This document shows positions 1 to 5,535 of a DNA stretch of 13,343 nt, piece after piece. Both the position numbers and the translations under genes were made by a program. Below the pieces are notes generated by a model. That model saw only the letters and a list, made by a program, of their open reading frames with translations, did not search any database and was not told where the DNA came from. Numbering within the stretch: position 1 is the stretch's first letter; each line of letters begins with the position of its first letter. This DNA comes from Bacilli bacterium (GTDB lineage Bacteria; Bacillota_I; Bacilli_A; RF39; UBA660), in NCBI GenBank assembly GCA_900769695.1, contig CAAGHO010000038.1:1-13343 (forward strand), in the 5' to 3' direction.

Positions 1-152
1 AATTCTAAGCTTCCTGCAGTTATCTTATTTACTGTATTAGAGTTTTTAGTTAACCTAACCCACGCATATGTTGAGCCAAATATTATTGCTACTGTTAAGA
101 CAAAAGCTACTATTAAAAGTTTTGTATTTACTATTTTTTTCTTTTCTTCCAT
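1..152 (-). CDS. SipW/TasA-like surface protein, N-terminal fragment (cut by window edge)
   Basis: The first 50 codons of a gene that runs off the left edge. It starts at ATG 152 after a strong AGGGGAG ribosome binding site (about 162-168) with 9 nt spacing. The peptide begins with a short lysine-rich stretch (MEEKKK), then one hydrophobic segment at residues about 12-27, ending in GSTYAWVRL, followed by TVNKITAGSLE. The same layout occurs in the protein at 3008-3613 (GGSFAWLRI, then VVNKIKVGNLEL) and more loosely in the one at 11185-11835. It is the N-terminal signature of proteins with a SipW-type signal peptide, the TasA/camelysin (CalY) group, which are exported and can form fibres or coat the cell. 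The fibre role is family knowledge; here only the export segment and start of the mature domain are visible. It follows pilC-pilD but has its own promoter. Confidence 0.75.
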   Translation of the reverse strand, partial: MEEKKKIVNTKLLIVAFVLTVAIIFGSTYAWVRLTKNSNTVNKITAGSLE

Positions 153-174
153 ATTATACATCTCCCCTATTATT

Positions 175-204
175 AGAATACATCAATTAGTGATTATTAG
201 TCAA
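175..204 (-). promoter_or_regulatory. Sigma-A-type promoter of the left-edge TasA-like gene
   Basis: On the minus strand TTGACT (204-199) is followed after 18 bases by TATTCT (180-175), with a TG directly before the -10. It lies 23 bases upstream of the ATG at 152. The -10 is imperfect, so this is a moderate call. Confidence 0.5.
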
Positions 205-273
205 TTTATTTATTAACAAGCATCTAGTAATCTACACAAATAATATACTTAACAAAATTATAAGAAAATTATG

Positions 274-1038
274 TTAAAATTTAAACCAATTTATTAATGT
301 TTGAGAATCTATTTTAGTAAAATAAAGAAAAGCAAAAGCTATCAAAAGGAATGGACCAAATGGAATTACTTTTTCTTTATTAGAAAAATATAAAAATAAT
401 GACATTGGTAAAGCAAAGAAACTACCTAGAAAAATTGAAAAAGTTCCAAGTAAGGGATCCAAAACTAAACCGAATAAAAACATTAATTTTACATCTCCAC
501 CGCCCATGCTTTCTTTTTTAAATATTTTGTTTCCTAAAAGCATAATTAAATACATTAAGATGAATAAAAATATGCCGGTTGCTAAATGAAATAATGTATT
601 TTTTAATCCCGTACCTATAAATTGAAAAATTAAGAAGCAAATTGAAAAAAAGATTAAAACTTCATCTGGAATTATTAAATACATTAAATCAGTAACTAAT
701 ACTATAATTAATAAAGAAACTATTCCTAGAGCTATAAAAAGCTCATATGAAAAAGAAAAACTATAATATGATACAGCAAATAAAATTCCTGTAAAAAACT
801 CTATATATGTTGATAAAGGATCTATCTTTGAATGACAATGTTTGCATTTTCCTTTTAAAAATATATAGGATAAGATAGGAATCATTTCTAATAATGATAG
901 TTCATGCTTACATTGATCACATCTAGATCTAGAAAAAATAAAATCTTCTTTCTTAGGTAATCTTAAACCAACAACAGTAAAAAATGATCCCATATACGTT
1001 CCGAGTATAAAAAACAATATAATATATGCAAACTCCAT
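274..1038 (-). CDS. pilD: Prepilin leader peptidase / N-methyltransferase (type IV pilin / competence type)
   Basis: An integral membrane aspartic protease that cleaves the short leader of type IV pilin-like prepilins at the cytoplasmic face and, in full-length members, methylates the new N-terminus. The ATG at 1038 gives 254 residues. The N-terminal domain has GSF(F)xVVGLRLP, then two CxxC pairs (C40/C43 and C65/C68), the zinc-binding element of the long PilD/ComC form. The catalytic aspartates are D117 in VTDLMYLIIPDE and D182 in the GGGDVKL motif. About seven hydrophobic segments and the late IPFGPFL motif fit the family. A GTG at 1047 directly abuts the pilC stop, but it lies inside the AGGTG ribosome binding site that serves ATG 1038, so I prefer the ATG. 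It is cotranscribed with pilC. Substrate pilins are not in the window. I see no clear terminator after it. Confidence 0.93.
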   Translation of the reverse strand: MEFAYIILFFILGTYMGSFFTVVGLRLPKKEDFIFSRSRCDQCKHELSLLEMIPILSYIFLKGKCKHCHSKIDPLSTYIEFFTGILFAVSYYSFSFSYELFIALGIVSLLIIVLVTDLMYLIIPDEVLIFFSICFLIFQFIGTGLKNTLFHLATGIFLFILMYLIMLLGNKIFKKESMGGGDVKLMFLFGLVLDPLLGTFSIFLGSFFALPMSLFLYFSNKEKVIPFGPFLLIAFAFLYFTKIDSQTLINWFKF

Positions 1039-1047
1039 TAACCTCAC

Positions 1048-2511
1048 CTACTGAATTTTTCCATAAATATCAAACATTGGATAAATTATTGATATTAAAA
1101 TAACACCAACTATTATTGCTAGAATAATAATCATTATTGGCTCAATTAAACTTTTTAATTGAGTTACTAGGTTTTTATGTAAATTTTGAAAATGATCTGC
1201 AACTTTTTCCATCATTATACCAAGTTGACCAGTATTTTCTCCTGTTACTAACATTTCATAGGCTATTATAGGGAAAGCCCATTCACCTTTGAAAGATGCT
1301 GATATGGATTCACCTTTTCCAAGATTATTTATTGTTTTATTGATTATTTTCTTATATATTTCATTGTTAGTTATCCTAGAAAGTATTTCCATACTATCAG
1401 TTATAAAAACCCCATGATTTAACAAAGATGCAAATGTTTTGGTAAAGGTTGCTACTTCATTATAGATGATAATATTTCCTACAACTGGTAATTTCATCAA
1501 TATTGTTTGAATTGCAGTTCTAAAGCTAACAATATTTTTATATAAGTATATAAATAAAACTATTACTGCGATTATCGATAGAAAAAGCCATAAATAATTA
1601 GCTTTTAGGAAATCACTAGCAGCCATAATGAATAATGTTATTGCAGGTAAAGTTGCATCCTGACTTTCAAATAATTCAACAAACTGAGGTACTAGATACA
1701 TCAACATAAATATTAGAACTCCAATTGCTAAACATAAAACTACAGCTGGATAAGTTAGGGCACTTATCATCTGTCTTTTTGTTTGATCAATAGAAGAATA
1801 ATAATCTGCCATATCATCAAGAATAGTTGGTAAATCTCCTGTCATTTCAGCAGTTCTTACCATATTTACAAGTAATTTTGGAAATTTTTTATCTTGTTTT
1901 TCTAATGCATCTGAAAAGTTCTCACCTTTTAATAAATCATAAACAACTCGCTCATAAGCCTTTTTTTCATTAGGTTTATTTGATTGTTTTGAAAGAATTC
2001 TCATTGAATCAACTAACGGAATTCCAGCTTTTATATATGTTGACAACTGAGTAAGTGCAAATGCAAGTGATGATGATTTGATTTTTCCATTACCACCTAA
2101 ATCTATATCATATGGTTTTCTAACCTCAACACTTAGAACTTGATAGCCCTCTGTTGCTAAAAATGCCCTTACATCACTTTCACTTTCTGCATCAAAAGTA
2201 CCTTTAACTTTCTTATTATTACTATTTAATATGGTATATCTAAATGAGTATAATGGTTTAAGCTGTTTTCTTTTCTTACCTATACCAGCAAAATTATTTT
2301 CAATTTGCTCTTGCTTATTATTTGAATCATCAGTTTTTGTTATAGTATTATCTTCTAATTTTGTATCTTTATTCTTAGATTCTTGAATCTTTTTATCTTC
2401 GATTTTTTCTTGGATAGAATCTGTTGATTTTTTTATTAATTTAGATGGAAAGCTTAAAATTTTACTAACAATATGATAAATAATTATAAAAGGCTGCATT
2501 ATAGTTTCCAT
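1048..2511 (-). CDS. pilC: Type II secretion / type IV pilus inner-membrane platform protein (PilC/GspF/ComGB family)
   Basis: A polytopic membrane protein that forms the platform on which pilin-like subunits are assembled, working with a PilB/ComGA-type ATPase. Of 487 residues, about 88-130 are the N-terminal region common in PilC (YTILN...GTFDAESESDVRAFLATEGY). Two GspF domains follow, at about 147-275 and 352-478, each with the family signature (AEMTGDLPTILDDMADYY at 221-238; GENTGQLGIMMEKVADHF at 424-441). Membrane segments are at about 253-276, 308-325 and 455-479. Unusually, residues 1-85 form an extra N-terminal region: a hydrophobic/amphipathic stretch at 6-22, then a Lys/Glu/Asp/Asn-rich, probably disordered linker. 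The ATG at 2511 follows AGAGGG; an internal ATG lies 4 codons later. No ATPase gene is adjacent. The stop TAG abuts pilD. Confidence 0.93.
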   Translation of the reverse strand: METIMQPFIIIYHIVSKILSFPSKLIKKSTDSIQEKIEDKKIQESKNKDTKLEDNTITKTDDSNNKQEQIENNFAGIGKKRKQLKPLYSFRYTILNSNNKKVKGTFDAESESDVRAFLATEGYQVLSVEVRKPYDIDLGGNGKIKSSSLAFALTQLSTYIKAGIPLVDSMRILSKQSNKPNEKKAYERVVYDLLKGENFSDALEKQDKKFPKLLVNMVRTAEMTGDLPTILDDMADYYSSIDQTKRQMISALTYPAVVLCLAIGVLIFMLMYLVPQFVELFESQDATLPAITLFIMAASDFLKANYLWLFLSIIAVIVLFIYLYKNIVSFRTAIQTILMKLPVVGNIIIYNEVATFTKTFASLLNHGVFITDSMEILSRITNNEIYKKIINKTINNLGKGESISASFKGEWAFPIIAYEMLVTGENTGQLGIMMEKVADHFQNLHKNLVTQLKSLIEPIMIIILAIIVGVILISIIYPMFDIYGKIQ

Positions 2512-2553
2512 ATTATTATTACCCTCTTTCCATTCTCTTATTATCTATTAAAT

Positions 2554-2582
2554 AGTATAACACAAATAAAAACTACTAACAA
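2554..2582 (-). promoter_or_regulatory. Sigma-A-type promoter of pilC-pilD
   Basis: On the minus strand TTGTTA (2582-2577), a 17-base spacer, then TATACT (2559-2554) preceded by TGT, an extended -10. It is 43 bases upstream of the pilC ATG and lies back to back with the divergent plus-strand gene. Confidence 0.6.
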
Positions 2583-2590
2583 CATTTTAT

Positions 2591-2620
2591 TTAACATTAT
2601 TTCTAGAATAGACATATATT
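2591..2620 (+). promoter_or_regulatory. Possible promoter of the YqfQ-like gene
   Basis: TTAACA (2591-2596), 18 bases, then TATATT (2615-2620), 18 bases before the ATG at 2639. In such AT-rich DNA this is weak support. A sporulation sigma factor could use different boxes that I cannot identify. Confidence 0.3.
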
Positions 2621-2638
2621 GTATTAGAGGTGTCTAAT

Positions 2639-2980
2639 ATGTATAATAATCCATTTATGTATCAAAACTTATATAGACCTAGCATCTTTTCAAGATTATT
2701 TAGAACCAATGGTCTTGGTATGGCTGGTGCTGGAATAAATTGGGGTAACATTTTATCAAATACGCAAAAAGGGCTTGGAATTATAAATCAGGCTATTCCA
2801 TTAGTAAATCAGGTAAAACCTATTATCAATAACGCTAAAACGATGTTTAAGATTGCTGATATCATTAGAGATGATAATAAAGTATCTACTCCTAAAGCTA
2901 CTACTTCTCAAAATACTAATAACAGTTATTCAAAACATACAGAAGACAGCAATCAAAATAAACCAATTTTTTTCGTATAA
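2639..2980 (+). CDS. YqfQ/VrrA-like small protein
   Basis: The only plus-strand gene, 113 residues from ATG 2639. A GTG at 2630 would add three residues, but it is part of the AGAGGTG ribosome binding site, 6 bases before the ATG. The N-terminus is rich in Met, Asn, Phe, Tyr and Pro, followed by SIFSRLF and a short Gly-rich patch. The core NILSNTQKGLGIINQA...PLVNQVKPIINNAK resembles the NTQKxLxxxxQxxPxVxQYxPxxKNLP core of Bacillus YqfQ (VrrA family, Pfam YqfQ-like), recalled from memory rather than searched. The C-terminal ~35 residues are Ser/Thr/Asn-rich and low complexity. YqfQ function is unsettled; a spore or envelope association has been suggested. There is no signal peptide or membrane segment. 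It is divergent from pilC and ends at a bidirectional terminator. Confidence 0.65.
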   Translation: MYNNPFMYQNLYRPSIFSRLFRTNGLGMAGAGINWGNILSNTQKGLGIINQAIPLVNQVKPIINNAKTMFKIADIIRDDNKVSTPKATTSQNTNNSYSKHTEDSNQNKPIFFV

Positions 2981-3004
2981 AAAAGTGTCATAAGACACTT
3001 TTTT
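2979..3004. terminator. Bidirectional intrinsic terminator between convergent genes
   Basis: A perfect 11-bp stem (AAAAAAGTGTC / GACACTTTTTT) with an ATAA loop. The A-run and T-run flanks give a U-tract on both strands. It can end the plus-strand YqfQ-like gene, whose stop it overlaps, and the minus-strand TasA-like gene that stops at 3008. Confidence 0.9.
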
Positions 3005-3007
3005 ATA

Positions 3008-3613
3008 TTAACCTCTAGCTTGTTCTGCAGCAACAGTTAATCCTGCATTGAATTTTTTACCCATAACTTGAGCTTGAGTAGAGCCTTCACCAGCACGTGA
3101 ATCAATCCAAATTCTTAAACTGTATGTATATTTTGTACCATTTCCAGCTATTGTTCCAGTATCAATTGCTCTACCTGGGTCTTGAGATAATAATTTAGAT
3201 TTAGAAGGATTAGCTTCTTCTCCATTCTTTAAAAGAATAAATCTAATATGATTGTCGCCTAACTTTTCTTCTGGTTTAATTTCAACTTCAGTATTATTAT
3301 CATCTAAGTATTTAGAAATATCTTCTAATGAGATAGTATAATCCATTGGTATAGAAGCATTATTTGTTAGTGTAAATGTATATTCTTGACTAGTAAGACC
3401 TTGTTGATAACTCTTTGGAACTTCATTAATTAATTTTATTCCTGTACTTGTTTCATCATCTAATTTTAATTCTAAATTACCAACTTTAATCTTATTAACA
3501 ACAGTAGAAGTTCTATTAATTCTAAGCCATGCGAATGAACCACCTATAATTAAAATCAAAACTACTACTATAGCAACTATCAATTCTTTATTCTTTTTTA
3601 TTACATCTTTCAT
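3008..3613 (-). CDS. SipW-dependent-type / TasA-CalY-like surface protein
   Basis: 201 residues. A short basic N-terminus (KDVIKKNKE) precedes a hydrophobic segment at 11-27 ending GGSFAWLRI, resembling the signal/anchor region of TasA and camelysin proteins, which a SipW-type signal peptidase would process. The mature part is predicted to be beta-rich: VNKIKVGNLELKLDD (about 39-53), then YTFTLTNNASIPMDYTISLED (about 78-98), then YSLRIWID (about 164-171) and a final strand. The protein at 11185-11835 shares this order, including the RIWID motif and the GK(K/H)F(N/H)A strand, so the two are paralogs. In Bacillus such proteins form extracellular fibres or have protease-like activity (camelysin); I cannot tell which applies. 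Start ATG 3613 follows GGAGG with 7 nt spacing. It is monocistronic, with its own promoter and a shared terminator. Confidence 0.78.
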   Translation of the reverse strand: MKDVIKKNKELIVAIVVVLILIIGGSFAWLRINRTSTVVNKIKVGNLELKLDDETSTGIKLINEVPKSYQQGLTSQEYTFTLTNNASIPMDYTISLEDISKYLDDNNTEVEIKPEEKLGDNHIRFILLKNGEEANPSKSKLLSQDPGRAIDTGTIAGNGTKYTYSLRIWIDSRAGEGSTQAQVMGKKFNAGLTVAAEQARG

Positions 3614-3637
3614 CTTTGTTCCTCCATCCTAGTATCT

Positions 3638-3666
3638 ATTATAATAATACTAATTTGAATAGGCAA
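3638..3666 (-). promoter_or_regulatory. Sigma-A-type promoter of the TasA-like gene at 3008-3613
   Basis: TTGCCT (3666-3661), a 17-base spacer, then a perfect TATAAT (3643-3638), 24 bases upstream of the ATG. The -10 is strong and the -35 fair. Confidence 0.6.
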
Positions 3667-3684
3667 GTAATTTGATTTAATTTT

Positions 3685-3713
3685 AAAAAAAAATTGACAA
3701 ATTATAGTCAATT
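3685..3713 (-). terminator. Intrinsic terminator of tcdA
   Basis: Read on the minus strand: a 7-bp stem AATTGAC/GTCAATT (3713-3707 with 3698-3692), an 8-base loop, then a run of U from 3691 down. The 5' arm overlaps the tcdA stop codon. Confidence 0.75.
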
Positions 3714-4416
3714 ATTTTTCTAAATTTATAAAACTTCTTACTACAAAACTAGCTATTAAAAGTCCTGCACTAGACGGTACAAATGCATTAGAGCCAAGTT
3801 TTGTACCATTCTTTTTTGGTAACTCTTTAGAGGATACAACCATTATCTTTTGATTTAATTTGTTATCCTTAACAAATTTTCTCATAATTCTCGCTATAGG
3901 GTCATTTATTGTTTTCCTAATATCAATAATTTCTAATTTAGATGGATCCATTTTATTAGCTGTTCCCATACATCCTATAAATGGAATTTTTTTATTATAA
4001 GATTCTAGTAATAATAGTTTTTTAGCTTCGAGACTATCACAACAGTCAATAATAAAATCATAATCATCTGTGATAATTTCTTTATAATTACTGCTATCTA
4101 AGAATAAATCCAAAACTGTAATATTACAATCTTTATTTATATTTAAAATTCTTTCTTTAAAAGCAGTAGTCTTCTTAAGTCCAATAGTTGAATGTAAAGC
4201 AATTATTTGGCGATTAAGATTAGTTATATCAATGGTATCATAATCTACCAAAGTAATATTACCTATTCCACTTCTAGCAAGAGCTTCAACTGCAAAACCA
4301 CCTACACCACCTAAGCCAACTATTAGAACTTTTTTTGTTTTCAAAAGTTCAACATTATCATTTCCTATTAGATACTCTAATCTATTAAATTGATTAAGCT
4401 GCTGATTTTTGTTCAT
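3712..4416 (-). CDS. tcdA: tRNA threonylcarbamoyladenosine dehydratase (TcdA/YrvM, ThiF/HesA family)
   Basis: An ATP-dependent E1-like enzyme that cyclises t6A37 of ANN-decoding tRNAs to ct6A in the cytoplasm. From ATG 4416 it has 234 residues. The Rossmann ATP-binding loop GLGGVGG is at about 34-40, followed by DYDTIDITNLNRQI (58-71), where the E1-like Asp and Asn-Arg contact ATP. A lysine-rich GLKKT motif and the IIDCCDS strand (about 122-128) follow, then GTANKMDPSKLEIIDI, typical of TcdA rather than ThiF or MoeB. There are no CxxC zinc pairs, as in TcdA. A GTG 9 bases upstream (4425) is possible, but AGGTG there serves as the ribosome binding site of the ATG. The gene overlaps the upstream unknown gene by 23 bases, suggesting translational coupling. 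In Bacillus yrvM also neighbours 6S RNA. Confidence 0.93.
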   Translation of the reverse strand: MNKNQQLNQFNRLEYLIGNDNVELLKTKKVLIVGLGGVGGFAVEALARSGIGNITLVDYDTIDITNLNRQIIALHSTIGLKKTTAFKERILNINKDCNITVLDLFLDSSNYKEIITDDYDFIIDCCDSLEAKKLLLLESYNKKIPFIGCMGTANKMDPSKLEIIDIRKTINDPIARIMRKFVKDNKLNQKIMVVSSKELPKKNGTKLGSNAFVPSSAGLLIASFVVRSFINLEK

Positions 4417-5242
4417 TATTAACACCTAAATTCTTCTCTGGTGGAGTTTTAACAAATACTTTTGTTTTTTCTTTATTTTGAATTAAATTAATTGGTTTTC
4501 CATTTATTATTCTATTTAGAGAACTTAATTTATAATAAGCATCTCTATTTTCTTTTGCTAATTCATAATAATTATGAAGATTTCTGCTTTCTCTAGTTTC
4601 TGTAAATTTCAAAGATTCTAATAAATCTGTGACTTGACTTTCATATACTGTTGCTTCACTAATAATTGTAAAATCAAATAGCTTTATAAACTCAAGTGTT
4701 GCTTTTAAATCACCTAAACTATGAGCAAGCAACATATATTGTAAGTTTGCTTCATTAGGCGCATTATCAACAATATATCTTAGTTGTTCTAATCTTTCAT
4801 CACTTATATGATCAACAACTCCCATCTTTTTTAAGGAAACATATCTTCCTTTTTTTATATCTGGAATTTGCTTTTGAATATCAAGAATAGCTTTACCATA
4901 TAAATTATCTAATCCCTTAGTTACCTTTCTAGGTGGCATTTCTACGTTATATAAGTCATACGTCATTTTATTTGCATAATTTCTGGTAGTTACTAGAAAG
5001 TTTTTTCTATTCATATTACTATTTTTACTTCTTATAAAATTAACAATCACATTATCTTCTTTATTTTTAGTATTATACAAAGAATTATTAAATGATGAAC
5101 TACCTATAACAACATCTTCTTCATCAATACCATTTACTACAGTATTTTCTCTAACTTTTGATGCTGTTTTTAAACTTATCATAACATTATATATTCTAGT
5201 AGTTCCATTTTTTCCTGTATTTAATATAGGCATCACTAACAT
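4394..5242 (-). CDS. Protein of unknown function, coupled to tcdA
   Basis: I do not recognise this 282-residue protein. There is no signal peptide or membrane segment, so it is probably cytoplasmic. The N-terminal ~90 residues are mixed and polar with many Asn and Lys; a conserved-looking patch is YDLYNVEMPPRKVTKGLDNLYG (about 96-117, quoted as the two parts YDLYNVEMPPRKV and TKGLDNLYG). Residues about 140-245 look alpha-helical (ISDERLEQLRYIVDN, ANLQYMLLAHSLGDLKATLEFIKLF, ESQVTDLLESLKF). The C-terminus is basic and low complexity. ATG 5242 is preferred because GAGGTG lies 6 bases before it; the GTG at 5251 is inside that site. Its stop lies within the start of tcdA. Own promoter at 5264-5292. 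A role with tcdA is suggested only by this arrangement. Confidence 0.8.
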   Translation of the reverse strand: MLVMPILNTGKNGTTRIYNVMISLKTASKVRENTVVNGIDEEDVVIGSSSFNNSLYNTKNKEDNVIVNFIRSKNSNMNRKNFLVTTRNYANKMTYDLYNVEMPPRKVTKGLDNLYGKAILDIQKQIPDIKKGRYVSLKKMGVVDHISDERLEQLRYIVDNAPNEANLQYMLLAHSLGDLKATLEFIKLFDFTIISEATVYESQVTDLLESLKFTETRESRNLHNYYELAKENRDAYYKLSSLNRIINGKPINLIQNKEKTKVFVKTPPEKNLGVNNEQKSAA

Positions 5243-5263
5243 TCTTATCACCTCAGCAGGGAT

Positions 5264-5292
5264 ATTATACCATATATACTGTTTTTAATCAA
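5264..5292 (-). promoter_or_regulatory. Promoter of the unknown gene-tcdA operon
   Basis: TTGATT (5292-5287), 17 bases, then TATAAT (5269-5264) with TGG before it (extended -10). The likely start site is about 14 bases before the ATG at 5242, leaving just room for GAGGTG. Confidence 0.7.
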
Positions 5293-5312
5293 AGAAAAAC
5301 ATTTTTTCAAAA

Positions 5313-5329
5313 TAAAAAAGTCCAAAAGA
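5313..5329 (-). terminator. 3' end / terminator of the 6S-like RNA
   Basis: The 3' arm of the closing stem (UCUUUUGGAC, 5329-5320) runs straight into UUUUUUA. The closing helix itself, rather than a separate local hairpin, seems to provide the terminator stem. No other terminator is seen between tgt and this point, so tgt read-through would also end here. Confidence 0.55.
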
Positions 5330-5493
5330 GCGGCTTAGTAGACGATAAAACCTGCATATGTACAGGTGGGTGTCCATACATTACTTTTAGGATTCTTATA
5401 TAAATACAAGTATTCAACACCAGTAATAGATCCGAACTCCCGTATCGTCAAATTAGTCGGTTTTATAAGTTACCAGTTTCGCATCTTTCAGAC
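5313..5493 (-). ncRNA. ssrS: 6S RNA (SsrS/BsrA-type regulator of RNA polymerase)
   Basis: A gene-free stretch holding a structured RNA of about 181 nt with its own promoter and terminator. The predicted 5' end GUCUGAAAGA (5493-5484) pairs with UCUUUUGGAC (5329-5320) to close the molecule, two of the ten pairs being G-U, and a U-run follows as terminator. Further in, GACGAUA (5449-5443) pairs perfectly with UAUCGUC (5347-5341). Between them lies ACACCC, followed by a 7-bp hairpin ACCUGUA-CAUA-UGCAGGU (5367-5350), like the ACCU hairpin on the 3' side of the central bubble in 6S RNAs. Length, long rod shape and position beside tcdA (as for bsrA next to yrvM in Bacillus subtilis) support 6S RNA, which mimics an open promoter and holds housekeeping RNA polymerase in stationary phase. 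Not confirmed by a covariance search. Confidence 0.78.
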
Positions 5494-5499
5494 ATCTTA

Positions 5500-5529
5500 A
5501 TTATAACATACCTATCTATATATTTGCAA
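5500..5529 (-). promoter_or_regulatory. Promoter of the 6S-like RNA
   Basis: TTGCAA (5529-5524), 18 bases, then TATAAT (5505-5500) preceded by TGT (extended -10). Counting 7 bases on puts the start at about 5493, exactly the first base of the closing stem. It begins only a few bases after the tgt stop, and the -35 lies inside a perfect 12-bp palindrome (5521-5532). Confidence 0.75.
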
Positions 5530-5535
5530 ATAGTT

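Noticed and set aside
153..273. Gene-free interval between pilD and the left-edge gene
   Set aside because: Apart from the promoter at 175-204 and the ribosome site, I see no open frame or structured RNA.
243..280. Possible terminator after pilD (TTAACA ... TGTTAA)
   Set aside because: The stem is 6 bp followed by mismatches, and no U-run follows, so I could not support it.
5312..5535. T-box, tmRNA or riboswitch as alternatives for the structured RNA
   Set aside because: No T-box sequence or specifier arrangement, no tRNA-like end or tag frame, and it has its own start and terminator instead of leading into a gene; 6S RNA fits better.
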